NCBI RefSeq assembly: GCF_014696625.1
Contig: NZ_JACJQL010000005.1
Location: 62,001 to 126,000, forward strand
Direction: 5' to 3'
From: Nostoc parmelioides FACHB-3921
GTDB lineage: Bacteria; Cyanobacteriota; Cyanobacteriia; Cyanobacteriales; Nostocaceae
Length of the DNA stretch: 64,000 nt
Under the pieces are notes generated by a model, which searched no databases, was not told where the DNA came from, and saw only the letters and a list, made by a program, of their open reading frames with translations. Below, one piece after another: positions 1 through 8,474 of this stretch (position 1 is its first letter; each line of letters starts with the position of its first letter). Both the position numbers and the translations under genes were made by a program.

Positions 1-1095
1 ATTATGACTGCCAATCCTATGACAGTCACACCCATACATACCTTGAGTAATGTTTTATATTTACTAGACCGCTATCAAATCAGTCGCTTACCAGTAGTAG
101 AAGGGCAAAAACTCATCGGGATTATTACCCGTGCAGATATCATTCGGGTAGAAGCAGACCGTCTCAACTGCGAAAACCCCAACCCAGGCCCCCAACCTGA
201 ACCATCTTATGTAGTTTACCAAACGCGGAGTCCCAGCACAGGCAGGGGTAGAATACTAGTCCCAGTAGCCAACCCAGAAACAGCCGCAACTCTATTAAAA
301 ATGGCAGCTGCCATTGCCCGCGATCGCCATTATGAAATAGAGTGTGTACAAGTAATGCTGGTTTCCCGCCACAGTTCCCCTTCGGAAACCACCGTCAGAA
401 CCTCCAAAAGTCGCCGTCTTTTGCGACAAGCCGAAGTATTAGCTAAAAAATGGCGTATTCCCCTGCATACCCAAATTAGGGTTGCCCATGATTCTGCTCA
501 CGCAATTTTAGAAACCATCAAAGACAGACACATAGACTTAATTCTCATGGGATGGAAAGGTAGCACATCCACCCCAGGTAGGATTTTTGGCAATGTTGTA
601 GACACCATCATCCGCCAAGCCACCTGTGACGTAGTACTAGTGAAGTTAGGTAGTCAACAGTCCACAGTCCACAGTCCACAGTCCACATTCAAATTCAATC
701 GCTGGTTAGTCCCAATGGCTGGCGGCCCTAACGCCAGAATAGCCATTAAATTATTACCGGCTTTAGTTACTTTAAGCGATGACCCACAAATCCGCTTGAC
801 AAGGGTGTTTAAACCTTGGGAATTTAGACCAGATATGACAGTTTTAGAACAAGCCATCCGTCAATTGATGCGTCGCCGCCAACTATCTAGTACTGTAATT
901 GCTGCGCCGGTACAAGCTGATTCAGTAGTCGAAGGTGTGATTAAGTTAGTGGAAACCGAAGGTTATGATGTGGTGGTTTTAGGCGCTTCCCGTGAAGGTT
1001 TATTACAACAAGCTATTCAAGGTAATATTCCAGAGGCGATCGCTTCTGGTGTTGATAGTACCGTGATTTTGGTAAGGGGAGCAATTGAAAGTTAA
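1..1095 (+). CDS. C-terminal part of CBS plus tandem universal stress domain protein (probable ClC-type channel tail), 5' cut by window edge
   Basis: The reading frame is open at base 1, so this is the 3' part of a longer gene. The visible part starts inside a CBS domain (residues about 1-50, ending GIITRADIIRV), followed by two universal stress (Usp) domains at about 80-215 and 235-360. The first Usp keeps a nucleotide-binding signature of the G-2x-G-9x-G type (GWKGSTSTPGRIFGN). In heterocystous cyanobacteria this CBS-Usp-Usp tail is commonly the cytoplasmic regulatory part of a ClC chloride channel; that assignment is inference, since no membrane part is visible. A heptamer repeat lies in the linker between the two Usp domains. 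Confidence 0.75.
   Translation: MMTANPMTVTPIHTLSNVLYLLDRYQISRLPVVEGQKLIGIITRADIIRVEADRLNCENPNPGPQPEPSYVVYQTRSPSTGRGRILVPVANPETAATLLKMAAAIARDRHYEIECVQVMLVSRHSSPSETTVRTSKSRRLLRQAEVLAKKWRIPLHTQIRVAHDSAHAILETIKDRHIDLILMGWKGSTSTPGRIFGNVVDTIIRQATCDVVLVKLGSQQSTVHSPQSTFKFNRWLVPMAGGPNARIAIKLLPALVTLSDDPQIRLTRVFKPWEFRPDMTVLEQAIRQLMRRRQLSSTVIAAPVQADSVVEGVIKLVETEGYDVVVLGASREGLLQQAIQGNIPEAIASGVDSTVILVRGAIES
652..686. repeat. STRR heptamer array inside a coding region
   Basis: One AGTCAAC followed by four exact AGTCCAC heptamers (659-686). The array lies in frame in the linker between the two Usp domains and encodes a Gln/Ser/Thr-rich stretch (QQSTVHSPQST). Similar heptamers otherwise occur in this window only between genes. 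Confidence 0.85.
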
Positions 1096-1255
1096 AATAA
1101 TTTTTGTATTGACAAACATGAGAAATAATGCAGTCAATAGTGAAATTTGCCGATAAAACTATCAATTTCGGATTTGTTACAGCAAATACATAGCATTTAC
1201 ACATCATCTACATATTTGATTGACAATACTGGACTAAATTAACTGGTTATAGTTA

Positions 1256-1398
1256 TGGGACTTACACAGTGTTACTAATGTTCTTGCTTTTTTGTCAATA
1301 GTCCATAGTCAATAGTCACAATCAAGGTTTTTTGGACTGTGGACTATTGACTGTTGACTACCCTCAGAAGGCTTTTTTGGTTCAGTGCGTAAGTCCTA
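1256..1398. repeat. MITE-like repeat, family A, complete copy
   Basis: The ends are imperfect inverted repeats (GGACTTACACAGTG on the left; GGACTTACGCACTG as the reverse complement of the right end). The interior carries inverted CAATAGTC heptamers around CAATCAAGGTTTTTTGG. The left part and interior match 13187-13274 read in reverse. No coding capacity. It fills most of the 1096-1435 gene-free stretch upstream of sbtA. Confidence 0.8.
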
Positions 1399-1435
1399 TT
1401 ATTGTTTCCTATTTAGTAATACCAGGGATGTGTAG

Positions 1436-2413
1436 ATGAATTCCAGCCTGATTTTATCCAACATTTTAAATCCGCCAGTGCTTTTTTTCTTTCTGGGAAT
1501 GCTGGCGATTTTTTGCAAATCGGATTTAGATATTCCCCAACCGTTACCAAAGTTATTTTCTCTATACCTGCTACTAGCTATCGGGTTTAAAGGAGGATAT
1601 GAAATTGAAGAAAGTGGAATTAATCCAGAAATTGCCTTGACATTATTAGCGGCTATATTTATGGCTTCTGCTGTACCGATATATTCGTTTTTTGTGTTGA
1701 GAATCAAACTGGATAGTTATAATGCTGCGGCTATTGCAGCCACCTATGGTTCTATCAGTGCTGTCACCTTTATCACCGCTCAGTCATTTCTCAAAATTCT
1801 CAATATCTCCTCAGGTGGACACATGGTAGCAGCCTTAGCTTTGATGGAATCTCCAGCAATTATAGTTGGCATCGTACTAGTGAGATTATTCACGCACAAT
1901 AAAGAGGAGGAGAAAGGAGAATTTTCTTGGGGTGAGGTACTCAGAGAAGCATTTTTAAATGGTTCGGTATTTCTCCTAGTTGGTAGCGTGTTGGTTGGTA
2001 TTCTCACAGGTGAAAGAGGTTGGGAGAAATTACATCCCTTTACCCAAGATATCTTTTACGGAGTCCTAGCTTTCTTTTTACTAGATATGGGGATGGTAGC
2101 AGCAAGACGAATTAAAGACTTGAAGCGTACAGGCTCTTTCTTGATTGCATTTTCCATATTTATGCCTGTGGCTAACGCAATTTTTGGCATCATTTTAGCT
2201 AAATTTATCGGTATTTCCCAAGGAAATGCCCTTTTGTTTGCTGTTCTTTGTGCAAGTGCATCTTATATTGCCGTTCCAGCAGCCATGAGAATAACTGTTC
2301 CTGAGGCTAACCCCAGTTTATATGTATCTATGGCCTTAGCTCTGACTTTTCCTTTCAATATCATTGTCGGAATTCCCTTGTATTTTAACATCATCAAATT
2401 AATAGGAATTTAG
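1436..2413 (+). CDS. sbtA: Sodium-dependent bicarbonate transporter SbtA
   Basis: This is an inner-membrane Na+/HCO3- symporter of the carbon-concentrating mechanism. The 325-residue protein is almost entirely hydrophobic, about ten helices in two similar halves, and begins with the family's NPPVLFFFLGMLAIF segment followed by SDLDIPQPLPK. The central cytoplasmic loop (about 155-165, KEEEKGEFSWGE) is short, making the protein smaller than the roughly 370-residue Synechocystis form. Next comes a PII-like gene 3 bases downstream and then a carbonic anhydrase, the expected context. The repeat at 1256-1398 ends about 40 bases upstream of the start. Confidence 0.93.
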   Translation: MNSSLILSNILNPPVLFFFLGMLAIFCKSDLDIPQPLPKLFSLYLLLAIGFKGGYEIEESGINPEIALTLLAAIFMASAVPIYSFFVLRIKLDSYNAAAIAATYGSISAVTFITAQSFLKILNISSGGHMVAALALMESPAIIVGIVLVRLFTHNKEEEKGEFSWGEVLREAFLNGSVFLLVGSVLVGILTGERGWEKLHPFTQDIFYGVLAFFLLDMGMVAARRIKDLKRTGSFLIAFSIFMPVANAIFGIILAKFIGISQGNALLFAVLCASASYIAVPAAMRITVPEANPSLYVSMALALTFPFNIIVGIPLYFNIIKLIGI

Positions 2414-2416
2414 GAA

Positions 2417-2710
2417 GTGGAAGCTGTCAAAAAAATAGAGGTAATTACCAATTCCCTAGAACTACCTAAAGTTCTAGAAATTTTTGAAAAATATGGTGTT
2501 TCCGGATATACGGTAATTGAAACTGTTACAGGTAAGGGACACAGAGGTAAAGTCATTGATGATTTAGAAACGCATATCCTCACTAATGGATATGTCATGA
2601 GCATTTGTACGGAAGCACAAGAACAAGCATTAGTAGAAGCGATTCAACCTGTAATTAAGAAATATGGCGGTGTATGTATTGTTTCTGATGCCAAATGGAC
2701 TGCACATTAA
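2417..2710 (+). CDS. sbtB: PII-like regulator SbtB, GTG start, no C-terminal Cys motif
   Basis: A 97-residue PII-superfamily protein that should bind and regulate SbtA in response to adenine nucleotides. The GTG start lies 3 bases after the sbtA stop, so the genes are probably co-translated. GVSGYTVIETVTGKGHRGK resembles the SbtB segment around the T-loop (GYTVMNT..GKG). The protein ends at SDAKWTAH and lacks the CGPEGC tail that forms the redox-sensitive R-loop in Synechocystis SbtB. The pairing with sbtA makes the call firm; loss of redox gating is inference. Confidence 0.87.
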   Translation: MEAVKKIEVITNSLELPKVLEIFEKYGVSGYTVIETVTGKGHRGKVIDDLETHILTNGYVMSICTEAQEQALVEAIQPVIKKYGGVCIVSDAKWTAH

Positions 2711-2984
2711 ATAAGGTATGTGATGTAGAAATGGGTGATTTATTGATTCAGGTTTAATTCCTGAAAATCCAGAGTGAGGGGGAAATATAAAAACCATCAA
2801 ATTTTTGCTTGCTTGTAAGCATTAAGATTGGATACCGAAATTTTCTTCATTCTGGATTTATCGTTTTTGCTGATAAATTATGAGCTATTAAGAATAGTTA
2901 AAGTTTCAATTGATAATTGAACTATGAATCAGATAGAAACACATAAGCAACGATATATTACCTTTGATTCAGGAGAATTGAATT

Positions 2985-3659
2985 GTGCCGATTAAGCGCA
3001 TTATCGCTGGTCTAAATGAATTTCATGACAACTACTTTGTGGCTCATCGTGAGTTATTTGAGCATTTGTCTCATGGGCAAAATCCTGAGCTTTTGTTTAT
3101 AACCTGCTCAGACTCAAGAATAGATCCGTTCTTAATCACACAAAGCCAGCCAGGGGATTTATTTGTGATTCGCAATGTTGGTAATATTATCCCACCTTAT
3201 GGCAGGTTGAATGGTGGGGAAGCTGCGGGGATAGAATATGCTGTTGAGGCTTTGGGTATTAAAGATATTGTTATTTGTGGACATTCTCATTGTGGTGCGA
3301 TGAAAGGATTACTACAAATAGGGAATCTTGCCCAACAAATGCCTTCTGTTTATGAATGGTTGAGGTGCCATGCTGAAGCTACTCGCCGCCTTGTGATGGA
3401 CAACTACCAAGGTTATTCTCATGAGAAAATGTTAAAAATTGCTATTGAGCAAAACGTTCTTACACAGATAGAAAATTTAGAGACTTACCCCGTAATCCGT
3501 TCTAAACTTCATAGTGGTCAGCTGACACTTCATGCTTGGATTTATGAAATTGAAACTGGAGAAGTGTTTGCTTATGATGCTGAAAATAGTCAGTTTAAAG
3601 TTATAGAGAATCGTCTATTTCCTGTGCCTAATCCTTTAACAAATTTACATTCAGCTTAA
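2985..3659 (+). CDS. Beta-class carbonic anhydrase
   Basis: Interconverts CO2 and bicarbonate. The zinc site is complete: Cys41 and the Asp43/Arg45 dyad in CSDSR, then His100 and Cys103 in HSHCGAM. At 224 residues it is an ordinary bacterial beta-CA without the long C-terminal extension of carboxysomal CcaA. No signal peptide is visible, so it is probably cytoplasmic. The GTG start at 2985 is supported by AGGAGA at 2971-2976. It follows sbtAB by 274 bases on the same strand and may have its own promoter. Placement with sbtAB suggests a role in inorganic carbon supply (inference). Confidence 0.92.
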   Translation: MPIKRIIAGLNEFHDNYFVAHRELFEHLSHGQNPELLFITCSDSRIDPFLITQSQPGDLFVIRNVGNIIPPYGRLNGGEAAGIEYAVEALGIKDIVICGHSHCGAMKGLLQIGNLAQQMPSVYEWLRCHAEATRRLVMDNYQGYSHEKMLKIAIEQNVLTQIENLETYPVIRSKLHSGQLTLHAWIYEIETGEVFAYDAENSQFKVIENRLFPVPNPLTNLHSA

Positions 3660-3710
3660 AAATATAGGCTTTATATTAGTTTTTTTCGGTATAAATATGT
3701 GGAACTTTAT

Positions 3711-3756
3711 TAGGGCTTACGCACCCAGATTTTCTGTTGAGACAGGGTGTAAGGGT
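3711..3756. repeat. MITE-like repeat, family B, left part only
   Basis: TAGGGCTTACGCACC followed by TTTTCTGTTGAGAC and GGGTGTAAGGGT matches the left half of the element at 31598-31710. The right half is absent; a 28-bp palindrome follows directly. Confidence 0.65.
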
Positions 3757-3784
3757 GTAGAGACGTTGCATGCAACGTCTCTAC
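3757..3784. repeat. 28-bp perfect palindrome, GAGACGTTGC type
   Basis: Perfect 14-bp arms, GTAGAGACGTTGCA and its complement. Related copies lie at 55021-55053 and, degenerate, at 60874-60901. It sits downstream of the carbonic anhydrase gene and before the convergent lpxB-like gene, so it could end transcripts from both sides (inference). Confidence 0.8.
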
Positions 3785-3834
3785 AGTCCAGAATAAAGCA
3801 CATCTTCATTAGGAAACGGTATCACCATTACCAA

Positions 3835-5205
3835 CTACCAATTACCAAACTTTTCTAGCAAACATTCAGCAATGCGCCGTGCTGCACCTGGTTTCCCCAT
3901 GCGGCGGACTCCATTTTCTCTGATGATGTGCAGGCTGTCAGGGTTGGTGAAAAGCGATCGCACTACTTGCGCCACTTGTGCTGCTTCTTCGACTAAAATC
4001 AGAGATAAGCCTAAAAGTCGGCTTTGGGCTTCGGCAAAACCAGGGTTATATTGTGGCCCCTGGCCAGGAATAGCGATCGCAGGTTTACCTAAACCGATAA
4101 ACTGTTCTGTAGCTGTACCAGCCATTGCGATCGCTACATCGCCCCAATGCAAACATTCATTGTATGATTGTTGAGTCAAAATTAAATAAGCATTACGTTG
4201 TTTAAATATCAAAGCATTGCTCTCTTGCAGAGGTAAGGGTAAATCTGCGTGGGGTCGCCAACCTTGGGATTGCACAGTTTGAGCAAGTATATTCAAGTCT
4301 AAACCAGATGCGATCGCCCCTAAAAATATCACACTACCAGAATTGGGTAAAAATGTATCCCGTTCTTGAAAACTCCCCATTAATGCAGAAACACCAGTCA
4401 TAATTATTTGCCAATTTTGATAAGCTTCTGGTGGACGAGAACCAGGAAGTAGGGTAATTACCAGTGGTCTGTCCATCTCTTGGTAGCGAGCATTGGCCAT
4501 GTAAAATAACTGTGGTGAAACTTTTGGTTCTAGACCATCCATCATCGGATTGCCCACATCAAAAGCGGGAATCGGCCAATTTTTCAGGGTTTGCGTAGTC
4601 AACCCATCTCTAGGAAACACCGCGCGACAACGGCGGCGACTCATTAACCACCGTTCCCACGGATGATAAATTGAACCAGAAAAGTTTTCCCAACGGGCTG
4701 CTTTTGATTTCCTTGGTAGTAACCCGACTTCATCCCGCACGTAGTATTCTGATTTCGCTGTTCCCACAAAAGCGTAATTAGTCCCACTGATAAAGGCAAA
4801 CAATAAAGGGACAATATCGCCTACCGCGAGAACGGCATTATTGTTACCTAATTTTTTTTGGGAACTTACCCAACGCCGCACCGCTTGAATTTGACTCCAG
4901 GTAAGCTGCACTAAACCCCCGCGTACATCCCGCGCCAATTGTCGCCCATCCATGTAGATAAAGCCGCCAGAAGGCATGGTACGCACTGCACCAATCAGGG
5001 GAATATTTAAATTTTGGTAAGCCCTTCCTTCACCTACCAGAGGTAAAGCATAAATATCTGGTGGGCTTGCTTGCTGCAATAACGCCTGCAAAATGCGGAC
5101 AGCTATCACATCTTCCCCATGACCGTTACTTAGTACCAGTAATTGCAACCGAGGGGTTGTAGTTGGTGAGTTAGAAGCTAGAAATAAACGGGACACATCA
5201 CTCAT
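3835..5205 (-). CDS. Cyanobacterial lipid-A-disaccharide synthase-related protein (LpxB-like)
   Basis: A 456-residue soluble protein with a GT-B glycosyltransferase-like layout. The N-terminal domain opens LLVLSNGHGEDVIAVRILQ; the C-terminal domain holds ALIFKQRNAYLILTQQSYN and AMAGTATEQFIGLGKPAIAI, the latter resembling the donor-binding segment of LpxB/MurG-type enzymes. This matches the family of LpxB-related proteins found across cyanobacteria and plants. The reaction is not established, and many cyanobacteria lack classical lipid A. It starts 70 bases downstream of the carotenoid oxygenase gene on the same strand and may share its transcript. Confidence 0.75.
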   Translation of the reverse strand: MSDVSRLFLASNSPTTTPRLQLLVLSNGHGEDVIAVRILQALLQQASPPDIYALPLVGEGRAYQNLNIPLIGAVRTMPSGGFIYMDGRQLARDVRGGLVQLTWSQIQAVRRWVSSQKKLGNNNAVLAVGDIVPLLFAFISGTNYAFVGTAKSEYYVRDEVGLLPRKSKAARWENFSGSIYHPWERWLMSRRRCRAVFPRDGLTTQTLKNWPIPAFDVGNPMMDGLEPKVSPQLFYMANARYQEMDRPLVITLLPGSRPPEAYQNWQIIMTGVSALMGSFQERDTFLPNSGSVIFLGAIASGLDLNILAQTVQSQGWRPHADLPLPLQESNALIFKQRNAYLILTQQSYNECLHWGDVAIAMAGTATEQFIGLGKPAIAIPGQGPQYNPGFAEAQSRLLGLSLILVEEAAQVAQVVRSLFTNPDSLHIIRENGVRRMGKPGAARRIAECLLEKFGNW

Positions 5206-5275
5206 AAGAAATAAAATATATCTAACTCACCTTAATTTAAAAGCATCATTAGAAAAATGGAATAAAACCTCGTTT

Positions 5276-6700
5276 TTACTCCTTACTCAAACCCGATTTC
5301 CAAGTGCCATGAAAACTATGAGGGATGATACTGGGTAATTTTAGTTTGCAGATTGGTTCTTCATTGAGGCGATCGCTATCATATATCCAAACTTGACTGC
5401 TATAAGAATTGCCGTCATATACCACTGTTAACACCCAATTTTCCGCCAGGATGGGTTCGGAAGGATAGCAGTTATCTCCTGGGTAGGCTTCGGTGAGGGT
5501 TTGTGTCTTGTGGTCAAAGCAGGCGATCGTGTTTAATACTTCTTGGCTGATATCTGTGCCTTGGCGGAATCCTGACATATAGGTATATCGAGACTCTTGA
5601 CCGACATTTTGCCGTGGAACATTAGGAAATTCACAATGTCTATCTAACAGTTGTTCAATTGCGGCTACTTTGCCAGATTGGGGATGTAAAGTGACCCGTG
5701 ACAGTGTACTTTGAGCAGGTGTGTGAGTTTTACCAGTAGCGACTTCTTTGAGATATTGGTTAGTTTGGAAATCTTCGTAACGGGCAATATCCACAATGAC
5801 TGCACCATTAGCATCTACATAACCGTTAGCAAAATGCCACTGATACCAAGGTTCTGCTTCTCCTCGACTGACTAAAGATAAACTGTCGCGGTCAATAACC
5901 AAAATCTGAGTGCCTAATTCTGGTCGCCACTGCATAGAATCACTATAGTTGCTAGTCCCCAATAATACAGGCAACACATTCAACCGCACAGGGGGAATAA
6001 AAAATATTAAATACTCTCCTGCTAAGACAAAATCATGTATGAGTGGTAGACCGTCTAGCGAGTATGCAGCTTTTTGGATAATTCTTCCTGTAGAGTCACT
6101 TTTGTAAACGTTCAACTTGGCATTTAGCCCCAAGCTAATACCAAAATTAAAAATTTCCTTGGTCTGGGGGTCTTGCTTATAATGGGCAGAATAAGTTAAT
6201 CCATTACTTAAACCACCCAAATTATCTTCGCCCCTGGTTTCTAAAGTCTGTAAATCTAAGGCGTAAGGTTTTCCACCTTCCCACAATGCCAAAAGTTTAT
6301 CTGGTAATGCTAAGACTGAGGTATTGGCAGCATTTTTAATTGGTCTGCGCCATTGATTCCAAACGGGGCCTGGTGCAGTCATGCCATAATTGCCATACAA
6401 AAATTTATCGGCGGCATTTTCTGCTTGATAGCCAATAGTCTGCACATAGCGATAAGCTGCATTCACACCTCCATCGGTAAAGTTGACGGCCAAAATTGCC
6501 CCATCACCATCAAACCAGTGTCCTGCAAACATCCTGCCACGTTCTAACCTTGCAGGGCCGTTGCGGTAGAGTGTACCCCGCAATCCTTCAGGGATGTTAC
6601 CAGAGATAATCGACAACTGAGTAAGCGGAAATTCTTTGGCTGGTTCAGTTAATGCACTTGCCCAGGCTTTTTTATTTGACTTTTTATCAATTATCTGCAT
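5276..6700 (-). CDS. Carotenoid cleavage oxygenase (RPE65/CCD family)
   Basis: A non-haem iron dioxygenase that cleaves a double bond of carotenoids or apocarotenoids. All four iron-ligand histidines appear in family contexts: YSAHYKQDP, LIHDFV, WHFANGYVD and IPHSFHGTW. The front holds the typical GTLYRNGPARLERG and HWFDGDG. I place the start at the ATG at 6698-6700 (MQIIDKKSNKKAW, 474 residues), because an upstream ATG at 6781 would overlap the preceding gene. It begins 22 bases after that gene, so co-transcription is likely. Substrate unknown; apocarotenoid-cleaving enzymes giving retinal are common in Nostoc. Confidence 0.9.
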   Translation of the reverse strand: MQIIDKKSNKKAWASALTEPAKEFPLTQLSIISGNIPEGLRGTLYRNGPARLERGRMFAGHWFDGDGAILAVNFTDGGVNAAYRYVQTIGYQAENAADKFLYGNYGMTAPGPVWNQWRRPIKNAANTSVLALPDKLLALWEGGKPYALDLQTLETRGEDNLGGLSNGLTYSAHYKQDPQTKEIFNFGISLGLNAKLNVYKSDSTGRIIQKAAYSLDGLPLIHDFVLAGEYLIFFIPPVRLNVLPVLLGTSNYSDSMQWRPELGTQILVIDRDSLSLVSRGEAEPWYQWHFANGYVDANGAVIVDIARYEDFQTNQYLKEVATGKTHTPAQSTLSRVTLHPQSGKVAAIEQLLDRHCEFPNVPRQNVGQESRYTYMSGFRQGTDISQEVLNTIACFDHKTQTLTEAYPGDNCYPSEPILAENWVLTVVYDGNSYSSQVWIYDSDRLNEEPICKLKLPSIIPHSFHGTWKSGLSKE

Positions 6701-6722
6701 ATCAATTGCTAACTTAAAAAAT

Positions 6723-8474
6723 TTAATTATCGGTGTGTCTGTATGCAACAACCTGATTCTTTGTTGTTCGCTTGCCCTCAAGCATTGCCTGATTTGCTCG
6801 ACTCAGCAAATCCTTAACTGTAATACCAGGCTCTGATATAGCTATTCCAAAAGAGGCGGTGATACTTTCGAGGATCTGATCACCATCCTTGATCTGCATT
6901 TGAGAAATATCTGTTCTTAGTTGTTCTACTCGCTCAGTTAGTGTTTCCATTGTAACATTAGGTATGACAATCACAAATTCGTCACCACCCCATCTGCAAG
7001 GAATATCAAAGGAGCGAATAGATGTTAAAAGTAAGTTTGCTAAAGCCTGAAGAGCCATGTTAGCCGTTAAATGACCATAGCGCGAGTTGTAAGATTTGAA
7101 GTTATCAATATCAAGGAAAACAATACCTATAAATTGTCCCAACCGTTCAGCTTCTGCTAGCCTTTGATCTGTGATGGTCTGCATATAGCTAGGATTAAAG
7201 AGTTTAGTTAAACCATCCCGCAAGTTATCATTGGTTAGACGTTGTTTTATCAAAAGATTATTGAGTGCAAACGCTAAGTATCTAGCAATTATCTCAGCAA
7301 TTTGTTGTTTTTCTGAGCCGATTTCTTCCAGAGAATGAATGTGTAAAAACCCAACTACTTCAATTTGTCCTAACAATGGGATACACAAATGTGCGCCACT
7401 AACTGGATGTATTAAATGGCTGCACATTACTCCTGGATGATGAGGCGATAACAAGTTTGATTTACTCCTGCGTAATGCCCAACACTCCGACTGCAAAAAT
7501 ATTTCTTTACTTTGTTTTTTGCTTCCCCAAAAACTTTTCATCTCAACATAATTCTTGGAATTAGCAATTATATTGATACAGCCATTCATACTAGGAAAAA
7601 GTTTAGTACAAGTTAAAGCTACCACTTGATAAACTTCATCTTCAGACTCGCAAGTATAAAGCATATTTACCATATCTGACAGATATGTAACTTGCTGATT
7701 TTTGGCTTCTAATGTTAGTGTTTTTTCTTCTAACTGCCGACTTAAATCCGCGATCACTCGCTGCGCTTCCACAGATTCTGTAATATCTATGCTAATCCCG
7801 CCGATGCGACGTTCTCCCGTAATATGGTCACTAAAAGGAAATTTAAAAGATAGCCAGTAGTATGGTTGTTCATTACCTGGTGTCTTTACTTCTTCAATCA
7901 ACTTCAATGGGCGTAGAGTTTTCAAAACGAGTTGATCATTTACCATTACCAGCCGCCCTTGTTCTGGATCTGGCAAGAATTCACTATCTGTTTTGCCTAG
8001 CCATTCAATTGGCCCGACCAAAAATCTAGACTGCATTTCTTTGTTGTAGTAAAGCACTCTAGATTGCTCATCTTTGATATAGGCTCCAAATGGGCCTTGA
8101 TCTAAAAATAGCTGTTGCATCTGCTGGCTTCGCTGAAGCTCGCGGGCATCTTCTTGAAATTTAGCAATCACCTCTACAATTTGATAAGCAGTCGGCATCA
8201 ACCACAATAAGGTAGACAAAGAGATAAACGCCATGATGTTGAGTATACCTAAGTGCAGGGAAGACACTGGTATATGTTGTTCAAAAATCGCCAAAAAGTG
8301 ATGAAATCCACAAAATAGTACGAATGCGCCTGATAAGAAAAAGGCTAGCCAAAATTTAGAAGGGATAGTTGCTTTAGTTTTGCTAAATAAAACCGCTATT
8401 ACTATGGGGATGCCAAAGTATGAAAATGCGGTGATACCATGAGCAATTATACAATTCCAGTAAATAATTTCCAT
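6723..8474 (-). CDS. Ethylene-receptor-like membrane domain fused to PAS, GAF and GGDEF (diguanylate cyclase)
   Basis: A 583-residue membrane sensor predicted to make cyclic di-GMP. Three N-terminal membrane helices (about 8-110) resemble the ethylene-binding domain: AFSYFGIP matches the AIAYFSIP of plant ETR1 helix 1, and SGAFVLFCGFHHFLAIF matches helix 2 with the Cu(I) ligands Cys (Cys55 here) and His (His59 here). The position of ETR1 Asp25 is His12. A PAS domain (about 130-250), a GAF domain (about 270-410) and a GGDEF domain (about 415-575) follow; the active motif RWGGDEF is intact. It lies 22 bases upstream of the carotenoid oxygenase gene. Ethylene binding is inference. Confidence 0.82.
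   Translation of the reverse strand: MEIIYWNCIIAHGITAFSYFGIPIVIAVLFSKTKATIPSKFWLAFFLSGAFVLFCGFHHFLAIFEQHIPVSSLHLGILNIMAFISLSTLLWLMPTAYQIVEVIAKFQEDARELQRSQQMQQLFLDQGPFGAYIKDEQSRVLYYNKEMQSRFLVGPIEWLGKTDSEFLPDPEQGRLVMVNDQLVLKTLRPLKLIEEVKTPGNEQPYYWLSFKFPFSDHITGERRIGGISIDITESVEAQRVIADLSRQLEEKTLTLEAKNQQVTYLSDMVNMLYTCESEDEVYQVVALTCTKLFPSMNGCINIIANSKNYVEMKSFWGSKKQSKEIFLQSECWALRRSKSNLLSPHHPGVMCSHLIHPVSGAHLCIPLLGQIEVVGFLHIHSLEEIGSEKQQIAEIIARYLAFALNNLLIKQRLTNDNLRDGLTKLFNPSYMQTITDQRLAEAERLGQFIGIVFLDIDNFKSYNSRYGHLTANMALQALANLLLTSIRSFDIPCRWGGDEFVIVIPNVTMETLTERVEQLRTDISQMQIKDGDQILESITASFGIAISEPGITVKDLLSRANQAMLEGKRTTKNQVVAYRHTDN

Noticed and set aside
6701..6781. 27-codon N-terminal extension of the carotenoid oxygenase
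   Set aside because: It would overlap the 3' end of the upstream gene by 59 bases, and the ATG at 6700 gives the usual N-terminus.
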